Below the pieces are notes generated by a model. The model saw nothing but the letters and a program-made list of their open reading frames with translations, did no database searches and was not told the DNA's origin. Below are positions 47,293-54,726 of a DNA stretch of 64,000 nt, in pieces. Both the position numbers and the translations under genes were made by a program. Each line of letters starts with the position of its first letter. The stretch's first letter is position 1. Source of the stretch: Acidimicrobiales bacterium (lineage in GTDB: Bacteria > Actinomycetota > Acidimicrobiia > Acidimicrobiales > SZUA-35); assembly GCA_024638815.1 (NCBI GenBank), contig JAHEJM010000004.1, positions 31,325 to 95,324 of the forward strand. Direction: 5' to 3'.

Positions 47293-48567
47293 GTGGAAGA
47301 CTGGGCGGAGACAGCAGGAGACGGGGCACTGACACGGCGGATCGGGCTGTCCCTGGGGGCCGACATCTGTTGGCCAAAGTGCTACGAGGACATCATGGCC
47401 CACTGGAACCCCACCCTCGACGTGGGTGGGCGGTCACAGCGGTTCGAGGTGGAGCGGGTACGCATCGAACCGTTCGCCCTGAACGCCCCGACGGACTATG
47501 ACCTGGTCATCGACCGTCTCACCCACTGGTACGCCAACACCCGGGAGTGGATCAAGAAGGCGGTGCTGCTGGACGGCGTGTACGTGTTCAACAACCCGTG
47601 GGCCGTGCAGTCAATGGAAAAGCAGACAACCTACTGCGCCATGATGCGACTCGGTCTGCGGATTCCCGACACCTGGATGGTCCCGGCCAAGGAGTACGAG
47701 GAGTCGGCCGATCTGGAGCCCACCCTCCAGCGCTACGCCGACATGTTCGACCTGACCGAGGTTGGGGATCAGCTCGGCTATCCCATGTTCATGAAGCCCT
47801 ACGACGGTGGAGGCTGGCGGGGAGTGTCCAAGATCGACCACGCCGAGGCCCTGAACGAGGCCTACGAAAGCAGCGGTCGGTTCCTGATGCATCTGCAGAA
47901 GGGAGTGCTGCCCCATGACAACTTCGTTCGCTGCGTGGGACTGGGCCCCCAGATCCGGGTTATCGAATACGACCCCGACGCCCCGTTGCACCAGCGGTAC
48001 ACCGACACCTACAACCACCTGTCGGAGGCCGACATGGCCGAGGTCGCGGCCATCACCTTGACCATCAACGCCTTCTTCGGCTGGGACTTCAACTCCTGTG
48101 AGTCACTGGGCCAGGGTGGGCTCTGGTACCCCATCGACTTCGCCAATCCCTGCCCCGACTCCCAGGTCACCTCCCTGCACCGCCACTTCCCCTGGCTGGT
48201 ACTGGCCAAGATCCGGTGGTCCGTGTACTGCGCCGCCACCGGTCGGCCGTTCCGCCAGAACCTGAACTGGCAGCCGTTTTTCGACATCGCCGACACCGAC
48301 GCCGACTACTACGAGAAACTGGACGCCTACCGCCGGCTGGCCGATGAGCATTTCGAAACCGAGCGTTTCACCGAGTTCTGTCATGAGCACTTCTGGGAGT
48401 TGGAGGAGGTGGCTCATGACTACTTCGGCTCCGGCGCGGCCAAGGACGCAGTGTGGCAGAAGGTGAAGGCCCTGTTCCCGCCCCACGAGGTGGACGAGTT
48501 CACCGAGCGCTTCTTCGCCGCCATCCAGCTGTGGCGGGACCACGATTCACCGGTGGCGGCTCGATGA
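47293..48567 (+). CDS. divergent RimK-like ATP-grasp protein
   Basis: A 424-residue protein that differs from the other three ATP-grasps. The core is recognisable: LDGVYVFNNPWAVQSMEKQT near residue 95, RLGLRIPDTWMVP near residue 121, the ATP lysine in YPMFMKPYDGGGWRGVSKI near residue 162, and a metal-binding end DFNSCES...YPIDFANPCPDSQ near residues 262-292 that corresponds to the D-x-N motif of RimK/glutathione synthetase types. The N-terminal ~70 residues and the ~120-residue helical C-terminus are not familiar. GTG start with GGGGG at 47284-47288. Its stop overlaps the ATG of a 31-codon frame. Likely an amide- or ester-forming ligase. Confidence 0.8.
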   Translation: MEDWAETAGDGALTRRIGLSLGADICWPKCYEDIMAHWNPTLDVGGRSQRFEVERVRIEPFALNAPTDYDLVIDRLTHWYANTREWIKKAVLLDGVYVFNNPWAVQSMEKQTTYCAMMRLGLRIPDTWMVPAKEYEESADLEPTLQRYADMFDLTEVGDQLGYPMFMKPYDGGGWRGVSKIDHAEALNEAYESSGRFLMHLQKGVLPHDNFVRCVGLGPQIRVIEYDPDAPLHQRYTDTYNHLSEADMAEVAAITLTINAFFGWDFNSCESLGQGGLWYPIDFANPCPDSQVTSLHRHFPWLVLAKIRWSVYCAATGRPFRQNLNWQPFFDIADTDADYYEKLDAYRRLADEHFETERFTEFCHEHFWELEEVAHDYFGSGAAKDAVWQKVKALFPPHEVDEFTERFFAAIQLWRDHDSPVAAR

Positions 48568-48614
48568 CCGGCTTCGACGATGGGGGCTCGATGACCGGCT
48601 TCGACGATGGTGGG
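48561..48614 (+). repeat. 27-bp tandem repeat (x2)
   Basis: Two 27-base units, TCGATGACCGGCTTCGACGA followed by TGGGGGC or TGGTGGG, lie head to tail across the stop codon of the RimK-like gene. Each unit contains an ATG that opens the same frame and encodes MTGFDDGG plus one residue. 27 bases is a whole number of codons, so the duplication keeps the short frame open. Confidence 0.92.
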
Positions 48615-48659
48615 CCGAGCACCGATGGGGCCATGGACCCGAGCCGGAGGCGGCGATGA
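48564..48659 (+). CDS. 31-residue mini-ORF with MTGFDDGG repeat
   Basis: A short frame bounded on both sides by 4-base ATGA stop/start overlaps: its ATG (48564) overlaps the stop of the RimK-like gene and its TGA (48657-48659) overlaps the ATG of the esterase. It encodes two MTGFDDGG units, then a short Pro/Ser/Asp segment and four arginines (partly dictated by the esterase ribosome site). Perfect coupling on both sides argues for translation, but no strong ribosome site precedes it and there is no leader-peptide-like region. It could be a peptide substrate for the ligases, a coupling device, or chance from a slippage duplication. Confidence 0.35.
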   Translation: MTGFDDGGSMTGFDDGGPSTDGAMDPSRRRR

Positions 48660-49390
48660 GCAAGTACTCCATCTCGTGGTACTCGCATCGGGTGGAGCGG
48701 GAGGTGCGGTTTGCCCGGTGGGGTGAGGTCGGACTGCCGGTGCTGTGTTTCCCCACGGCGTCGGGTGACGCCGAGGAGATCGAGCGGTTCCAGCTGGTCG
48801 ACGCCGTGGCCCCGCTGCTGGACGCCGGTCGGATCAAGCTGTACTCGGTCGACTCGGTGCCGGGCCAGGTGTGGCTCAACGAGAGCAACCGACCGCCGTA
48901 TGCCACCCGGATGCAGACCGCCTACGACAGCTTCCTCATCAACGAGGTGATGCCCGCCATCTACAACGACTGTGGTGGTTGGATGGACGTGGTCACCACC
49001 GGCGCCTCGGTTGGGGCCTACAACGCCCTGGCCGCCATCTGCCGCCACCCCGACCGGTTCTCCCATGCCGTATGCATGTCCGGCACCTACGACCTGGGCC
49101 GGTTCCTCGAGGGTGAGGTGGATGGCGACTGGTACCACGGCTCGCCCCTGCATTTCGTGCCCAACCTGCCCGAACTCCACCCCGATCTGGCCAGACTGCG
49201 AACCCGGTTTGTCATCCTGGCCCACGGCACCGGTCGGTGGGAGAACCCCTCGAACTCGTGGACGGTGGCCGAGGTGCTCGGGTCCCGGGGTATTCCCAAC
49301 CGGGTCGACGAGTGGGGCACGGAGTGGGATCACGACTGGCCGAGCTGGCGGGTGATGCTGCCCCAGTATCTCGATGATCTGCTGCCCTAG
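48656..49390 (+). CDS. esterase D/Fes-like alpha/beta hydrolase
   Basis: A 244-residue alpha/beta hydrolase of the putative-esterase family. VLCFPTASGDAEEIERF near residue 25 forms the oxyanion strand, VTTGASVGAYNALAAICRHP near residue 114 holds the nucleophile elbow G-A-S-V-G, SGTYDLGRFL follows, and DEWGTEWDHDWPSWR near residue 220 carries the catalytic histidine. No signal peptide. GGAGG at 48646-48650 supports the ATG. It resembles the esterase part of the 45002 protein, so the cluster has two related hydrolases. Substrate unknown. Confidence 0.85.
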   Translation: MSKYSISWYSHRVEREVRFARWGEVGLPVLCFPTASGDAEEIERFQLVDAVAPLLDAGRIKLYSVDSVPGQVWLNESNRPPYATRMQTAYDSFLINEVMPAIYNDCGGWMDVVTTGASVGAYNALAAICRHPDRFSHAVCMSGTYDLGRFLEGEVDGDWYHGSPLHFVPNLPELHPDLARLRTRFVILAHGTGRWENPSNSWTVAEVLGSRGIPNRVDEWGTEWDHDWPSWRVMLPQYLDDLLP

Positions 49391-49461
49391 TAGCAATCCG
49401 GCGGGGTCCCGGGACCGGATGGAAGGCCAGAATCGGTCGTCGGCGGCGTAGTCTCGGACCG

Positions 49462-50484
49462 ATGGTGGTTCGAGTCGGATTCCTGGGTGCGGGGCTGATC
49501 GCCCATCACCATGCTCGGAGCCTGGCCCGGGCCGGTGACCGGGTTCGGTTTGTCGACTGCTTCGACCCCGACCGTGACCGGGCCGAGGGGTTCGCCGCCG
49601 CCTATGGCGGTGGGGTGGCCACCCTGGTCGACGAGATCATCGACGCCGCCGATGCGGTGTTCGTCTGCACCTGGACCGCAGCTCATACTCCGCTGGTCAG
49701 AGCCGTGGCCGACGCCGGCCGGGCCGTGTTCTGCGAAAAACCGTTGGCGGTGAACCTGGCCGAGGCCACCACCATGGTTGAGCACGTGCTGCGGTCGGGG
49801 GTGATCAACCAGGTTGGGCTGGTGCTGCGGCGCTCGCCGGCGTTTCGCTGGGTTGCCGGCACCCTTGCCCGGTCGGGGGCCGAGGTGGGACCGGTGATGA
49901 GCATCGTGTTTCGGGACGACCAGTACATCCCCAACCAGGGTCTGTACGACTCGACGTGGCGGGTCGAGGTGGCCAAGGGGGGCTCTGGCACGCTGCTGGA
50001 ACACTCCATCCACGATCTCGACCTGATCCGCTGGCTCATGGGGCCGGTGGAGTCGGTCTCGGGCCGGACCGCCAACTTCCACGGCTATGACGGGATCGAG
50101 GATCTGGCCCACGTCCAGCTGAACGGACCGTCGGGGGCCACGGCCAGCCTGATCTCGATCTGGCACGATCTGCTGCAACGACCGAGCCAGCGCCGGGTCG
50201 AGGTGTTCTGCCGTCGAGGCTACTTCCACATCGAAGGGGACTGGCACGGACCGGTGTCCTACGACATCGGCGGCCGCACCGGCTCGCTGGCCGGCGAGGC
50301 CCTGACCGCAGCCGCCGCCGAGCTCGACGGTGAGACCGACAACCCGTCGGTGGCCTTCATCGACGCCGTCGCCGCAGGCCGACCGGCCCACCCCGACTTC
50401 TCGGTCGCCCTGGAGGCCCATCGCCTGTGCGACGCCGCCTACCGTTCGGCCGCCGCTGGTGGCTGCCCCATCGACGTGGACTAG
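49462..50484 (+). CDS. Gfo/Idh/MocA family oxidoreductase
   Basis: A 340-residue NAD(P)-dependent oxidoreductase. Rossmann motif VRVGFLGAGLIAHHHARSLA near residue 3, the family lysine-proline motif VFCEKPLAVNLAEA near residue 90, and the second-domain catalytic region LLEHSIHDLDLIRWLMGPVE near residue 178 (His/Asp). Members oxidise or reduce sugar-like polyols. It starts 71 bases after the esterase in the same direction and may modify the building block or product of the ATP-grasp cluster, but the gap leaves open that it is separate. Confidence 0.88.
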   Translation: MVVRVGFLGAGLIAHHHARSLARAGDRVRFVDCFDPDRDRAEGFAAAYGGGVATLVDEIIDAADAVFVCTWTAAHTPLVRAVADAGRAVFCEKPLAVNLAEATTMVEHVLRSGVINQVGLVLRRSPAFRWVAGTLARSGAEVGPVMSIVFRDDQYIPNQGLYDSTWRVEVAKGGSGTLLEHSIHDLDLIRWLMGPVESVSGRTANFHGYDGIEDLAHVQLNGPSGATASLISIWHDLLQRPSQRRVEVFCRRGYFHIEGDWHGPVSYDIGGRTGSLAGEALTAAAAELDGETDNPSVAFIDAVAAGRPAHPDFSVALEAHRLCDAAYRSAAAGGCPIDVD

Positions 50485-50638
50485 CATCTCCTGCCCCAGG
50501 CTCCGGTGGGCTGTTCTGGGCTGTGGTGGGGCCGCTCTGGGCTGTGGTGGGCAGCTCCATGACGGTCGGTCGGCCGACCCACTGATGACCGTCGGTCTGC
50601 CGCCGTAGAAGCCAGTACGGACGACGCAGGCTGGTCCG

Positions 50639-51967
50639 CTATTCCCGTTGGATGTTGGCTGGTCGGGGTGGTGGTGTCTCTTGTGGTGTGGCCGGTCGGG
50701 TGTGCCAGACGGTCTTGCCGCCCGGTCCGGTTTGTCGGTACAGGGTCAGGTTGTTCTGGTGGAGTTCTCGGTGGCAGGGGCCGCACAGTAGGGCGAGTTG
50801 GTCGATGTCGGTTTGGCCTTTGGCCGGGGCGTTCCACGGGACGAGGTGGTGGGCTTCGCAGCGTTGGGGTGACGCTCCGCAGCGCACACAGCCCCGATCC
50901 CGTGCGGTCAGGGCCAGGTATTGGGCCACGGTGGCGTGCCGCCGTGTGCGGCCCAGCCACAGGGGTTGGCCGTTTGCGTCAGTGAACATGGCGTAGATCG
51001 GTGAGCCGGCTACGTACCGGGTGAAGAGTTCGTCGCTGATGGGTCCGGTGCCGTGTTGGGTGGCCGGTTTCGTTCCGAGGTCGTCGAGCCGTATCGATAC
51101 CACCACAGCCGGTTTCGACCCCCCGGAGGCGGTGCCATCGAAGAATTCGACGGCGGCGTCGAACAGGCGGTGTTCCCACGGGAGGTGTTCACCGATCGGG
51201 CGGTCCCGACCACCGGCACGCTGGTAGGCGGTGTCGGCTGCGGCGGTGATCTGGTTCCAGATTCGGTCGATGACGGCGTCGGGGCCCTCGAGGACCACGG
51301 TGGCCAGATCGGGTTTGCCCTCGCCGGCCAACTTCGTGCCTCGTCGGCACCGGCGGGCCTGCATCTGCCGGCGATACCGGTCATTCACGTCATCACGGTC
51401 GGCGGTGTCTTCCAGGTAGCGGTCGACGGCGTGGTCGGTTTGGCCCGGTGTCAGTCCGGTCACGTCATCGATCAACTCGTCGGGGATGTGCCCGGTGTCG
51501 GGGTTGGCGGCGTTGGTCAGGGCGTCGAGTGAGTCGGGGACGATCGACCCGTCGGTCACCTTGTCTGCCAGTGTGGGGTTGGCCGCGACGGCGGCGGCTC
51601 GGCGGGCGTCACGGTTGGTGGAGCGCCTGGACCGTCCCCGATCGCCCAACAGTGCTCGGGTGCGTGTGCGATCCGACGAGGCATCACCTGAGGAGCCGGC
51701 GACCCGGGCGGCGGCGACAAGTCGTTCCCGTTCGAGGCGTTGTTCGAGGTCCCCGGCCCGGCGGATCAACTCGCGGTCACCCAGGGAGCGCAGCGACAAC
51801 ACCAACTGGTTGAACAACACATCGATATCGGACCCGGCGGGGAACGGATCGGCCGGTTCCGCTGTTTGAAACTGTTGTTCGGTCAATGTCACACCATCAC
51901 CATAGACAAGCGGTGTGACATCTAAGGTCGGTTGTAGGGTCCACGATCGTTTGGTGGGCTTGCTCAT
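50639..51967 (-). CDS. HNH endonuclease-like protein (DUF222/13E12 type)
   Basis: A 442-residue protein. Residues ~1-330 are helical and charged as in DUF222/13E12-repeat proteins of actinobacteria; the C-terminus is an HNH zinc domain with CVRCGASPQRCEAHHLVPW near residue 355 and LLCGPCHRELHQ near residue 392 (two CxxC pairs plus the H-H catalytic pair). Such genes are often multicopy near mobile DNA and their biological role is not settled. The open frame extends to 52225 but the ATG at 51967 gives a clean N-terminus. It is divergent from an IS110-type element. Confidence 0.85.
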   Translation of the reverse strand: MSKPTKRSWTLQPTLDVTPLVYGDGVTLTEQQFQTAEPADPFPAGSDIDVLFNQLVLSLRSLGDRELIRRAGDLEQRLERERLVAAARVAGSSGDASSDRTRTRALLGDRGRSRRSTNRDARRAAAVAANPTLADKVTDGSIVPDSLDALTNAANPDTGHIPDELIDDVTGLTPGQTDHAVDRYLEDTADRDDVNDRYRRQMQARRCRRGTKLAGEGKPDLATVVLEGPDAVIDRIWNQITAAADTAYQRAGGRDRPIGEHLPWEHRLFDAAVEFFDGTASGGSKPAVVVSIRLDDLGTKPATQHGTGPISDELFTRYVAGSPIYAMFTDANGQPLWLGRTRRHATVAQYLALTARDRGCVRCGASPQRCEAHHLVPWNAPAKGQTDIDQLALLCGPCHRELHQNNLTLYRQTGPGGKTVWHTRPATPQETPPPRPANIQRE

Positions 51968-52226
51968 AGGGTGCGTTGTGCCCGGTTTGTTTGGTTCGAC
52001 TCGGAAGTGTGACCGGAGCGGATTCGTTCCGACTCCTTTCAAGTGATCGTCGTCCAGGCGAACACCACAACGCTCGTGAATACCTATTGGGAACTCGATG
52101 GCCAGCCAGATGTGTTGGACCTCTGTTTCGTGATGTCCGTTTTCTTCACACCCTTTTCGGAACGAGCTTCTGTGTCGGCAACAACGACTGGGCCCATGTG
52201 ACCATTTGACTGAGAGGAGTGTCAAG
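51968..52226. other. noncoding gap upstream of the IS110-type recombinase
   Basis: 259 bases without a supported gene between the HNH gene and the transposase. In IS110-group elements the noncoding end beside the recombinase encodes a structured bridge RNA that picks target and donor. Short dyads are visible around 51990-52040 (GACTCGGAA and TTCCGACTC) but I cannot fold the region here. The left end of the element must lie in this stretch. Confidence 0.3.
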
Positions 52227-53622
52227 ATGAGCGAGGTTCGCCTCGGGATCGATGTGGCCTGCAGTGCCGCTCACCAGGCATCACTGGCCGATGAGACCGG
52301 CCGGTTCTTGTGGCAAGGCTGGAAGTTCTGGACCACCACCGCAGAGCTGGAGAAGTTGTGGGCCAAGATCCCTGACAACGTCACCGTGGTGGTGATGGAA
52401 CCCACCCGGAACGCCTGGGTCCCGTTGGCGGCATGGCTTGGAGCCAAAGGCGCTTGTGTGTCGGTCGTTCCGCCAGAACAGTCTGCTGATCTGCGGGACT
52501 ACTTCAACAAACACACCAAGACCGATCGGCTCGATTCCAAGATGCTGGCCCGAATGCCGATGCTGCACCCTGAGGGGCTCCGTGTTGTCGACAACCTCGG
52601 CCCCGCCGAGCCGTTGAAACGAGCGGTCCGCCACCGCAGCAGCATCCAGAAACGGCGGGTCGCAGCCGCCATGCGTCTCGACGCGTTGCTCGAATTGATG
52701 GGTCCTGGATGGCTCGATCTGTTTGGCACCGTGTCCTATGGCAAGACCGCAGTTGCGGTGCTCGAGCGCTACGCCAACCCTCACGCATCACGTAGACTCG
52801 GACGGTCCCGGCTGGCCAAGGTGAAGGTGTTGATCCGGGCCAGCCGCGGTCACTGGCGCGAAGACAAAGCCGACGAGATCCTCGCCGCTGCTGCCGAAAG
52901 CCTCGAGCTGTGGGCCGGGGGTGGTCTCGATTTCGACGAGCTCGCCGATGACATCGCCATCGAGATCCGCCTCATCAAACTCCTCGACACCGAGATCGCC
53001 GCGCTCGATGACCGTATCGAAGCCCTCTACGAACACGGCGACCCGGCAGGCATCGTTGCCTCCGCGCCAGGCATTGGGGTCCCCCTCGCCGCCGGGATCC
53101 TGGGCCGCACCGGTGACCTGAACCGATTCCGGAGTCTCGCCGGTATCCGAGCCTTCACCGGCCTGGTTCCCACCATCGACCAGTCCGGTATCGACGACCC
53201 ACAACAAAGGACCAACCAAACACGGCGATCCCGGGCTACGCCATGCCCTGTTCCTCGCCGCTGACCTGGCCCGCAAGGTCGACCCCACCCTGGCGGCCCG
53301 CTACCACCGGCTCTACATCGAGAAAGGCAAACACCACAACTTGGCGATCTGCACCCTCGCCGCTGTGTTGATGACCCGGATTGCGGCGTGCTGGCGCAAC
53401 GGGCAACTCTACGAACTACGCGACATCGACGGCCGGCTCATCACCCCTGAAGAGGGCCGACAGATCTGTGCCGACCGCTACCGGATCGACCCCGCCAACC
53501 GAGCCGCCCGCCGCAACGCCACCACATCTAAGAAACTGAAAAGGGCGGGCCGGGACAACAAGAAGTCGCTCAGCGCTCCGGTCACCAGCCAGCCCCTACA
53601 CAAGGCTACAAAAGCCGCGTGA
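52227..53622 (+). pseudogene. IS110 family transposase, frameshifted
   Basis: The DEDD RuvC-like domain is intact in the first frame: LGIDVACSAAHQAS near residue 5 (Asp), VVMEPTRNAW near residue 58 (Glu) and HTKTDRLDSKMLARM near residue 100 (two Asp). The transposase_20 domain begins with GIVASAPGIGVPLAAGILG near residue 278. At about 53200-53210 (in CAACAAAGGACC) the homology moves to the +1 frame, where GPTKHGDPGLRHALFLAAD continues to a stop at 53622, giving about 465 residues in total. One extra base is enough to explain this. GAGGAG (52213-52218 region) precedes the ATG. Probably inactive, unless the shift is programmed or a sequencing error. Confidence 0.85.
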
Positions 53623-53694
53623 AACCCCTTGACACCCGTTAGGAACTCACTGAAGACGGGAAGGCTGCCGGCGAGAACCGAACGGCAACACGGG

Positions 53695-54084
53695 TCAGGG
53701 TAGGCTCAGACCTCGGGCCGTCTGGGTCGAGCTGACGGTGAACGATCCGGGGAGGAAGACATTGTCGACATCAATGGACACCGTGACCACGCACTCCTGA
53801 TCGTCGGCGGGGGAGATGCCGACCGTTCCCGACCGCCCGGCCGCCGACAGAAAGCCCTGACCGGCGGCGATGGCGGCCGGGGCATCCAGAGCCTGCACCC
53901 CGGTCCGGGCCAGGGTGGCGTCCAGGTTCTGGGCGCAGGCCCGAGCCGCATTGTCGGCAAGATCCCGAGCCTCGGCCAGCGCTGTCATCTTGCGGCCGCC
54001 GTCCACCACCAGCCCGGTGGCGGCCACCACGGCCAGGGTGATGATGATGAAGAAGATGGACACCGAACCCCGATCATTGTCCAT
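53695..54084 (-). CDS. TadE/TadG-like pilus-associated membrane protein
   Basis: A 129-residue protein with one N-terminal membrane helix (RGSVSIFFIIITLAVVAATG) followed by VVDGGRKMTALAEARDLADNAARA, the typical start of TadG-like Flp pilus minor components, which sit in the membrane with the rest outside. Two cysteines (ACAQN and QECVV) could form a disulfide. No other tad/flp gene is within the window, so this copy is separated from an assembly cluster or functions elsewhere. The stop lies about 70 bases from the transposase remnant. Confidence 0.75.
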   Translation of the reverse strand: MDNDRGSVSIFFIIITLAVVAATGLVVDGGRKMTALAEARDLADNAARACAQNLDATLARTGVQALDAPAAIAAGQGFLSAAGRSGTVGISPADDQECVVTVSIDVDNVFLPGSFTVSSTQTARGLSLP

Positions 54085-54118
54085 GGATCGAGGCTATCGG
54101 ATCACCACCGCGGCCAAT

Positions 54119-54147
54119 CTGACGGCGGGCTCGCCGTGGTTTATGAT
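54119..54147 (+). promoter_or_regulatory. promoter of the thioredoxin gene (leaderless geometry)
   Basis: CTGACG (54119-54124) and TATGAT (54142-54147) are 17 bases apart. The ATG at 54154 starts 6 bases after the -10 element, so transcription would begin at or next to the start codon. This is one of the clearest vegetative promoters in the window. Confidence 0.6.
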
Positions 54148-54153
54148 GGAGCC

Positions 54154-54585
54154 ATGGCCAGCGAAGTTGTCGCCTGCCCCTCGTGCGGGGCCAAGAACCG
54201 CCTCCCCAACGCCGCCGCCGGTGTGCCGGTATGCGGCAAGTGCCATGTCAACCTTCCGTGGTTGGTCAACGCCACCGATGCCGAGTTCGCCAAGGCCATC
54301 GAGACCAAGGAGCTGGTCCTCGTCGACATGTGGGCGCCGTGGTGCGGTCCGTGTCACATGATCGCCCCCATCCTCGAGCAGTTGGCCGCCGACTATGCCG
54401 GCAAGATGAAGGTGGTCAAGGTCAACGTCGACGAGAATCAGCGCACGGCCCAGACCTACCGGGCCATGAGCATCCCCATGATGGTGTTCATCGCCGACGG
54501 GGAGACGGTGGAGACCGTGATCGGGGCCCAACCCGAACATGTCATGCGCCGCAAGGTCGACGAGCATCTGGCCGCCATGAAGTGA
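54154..54585 (+). CDS. thioredoxin with N-terminal zinc ribbon (thioredoxin 2 type)
   Basis: A 143-residue cytoplasmic thioredoxin. The N-terminus has CPSCGAKNRLP and VPVCGKCHVNLP, two CxxC pairs forming the zinc site typical of Trx2/TrxC; the thioredoxin fold follows with the redox motif MWAPWCGPCHMIAP near residue 56 and the cis-proline in MSIPMMVF near residue 107. TrxC proteins reduce disulfides and respond to oxidative stress. The ATG at 54154 is supported by the promoter geometry; a GTG at 54136 would add six residues inside the promoter. Confidence 0.92.
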   Translation: MASEVVACPSCGAKNRLPNAAAGVPVCGKCHVNLPWLVNATDAEFAKAIETKELVLVDMWAPWCGPCHMIAPILEQLAADYAGKMKVVKVNVDENQRTAQTYRAMSIPMMVFIADGETVETVIGAQPEHVMRRKVDEHLAAMK

Positions 54586-54726
54586 GGCGCAGGCACTCGG
54601 CCGGGATGACCGCCGGGATCAGTCCACGCCGATCCGAGCTCTCAACCACCATCTCGCAGTTGGTGAAGTTTGGAAAATCGGCCATCGTCACGGGAACATT
54701 GGCGCTGCCCGTTGGGTTTCGTCACC

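Larger units (their letters stand above)
51968..53694 (+). mobile_element. IS110-family insertion sequence (maximum extent)
   Basis: The span between the flanking genes contains an IS110-type recombinase and noncoding flanks. IS110 elements lack terminal inverted repeats, so ends cannot be fixed by eye. The limits given are those of the neighbouring genes, not measured element ends. Confidence 0.5.

Noticed and set aside
48561..48614. 27-bp repeats as the start of a CRISPR array
   Set aside because: Only two units, directly adjacent with no spacers, and coding in frame; no cas gene is near.
50639..53622. prophage or integron
   Set aside because: Only an HNH protein and one IS-type recombinase are present; no integrase, tail, capsid or attachment sites were found.
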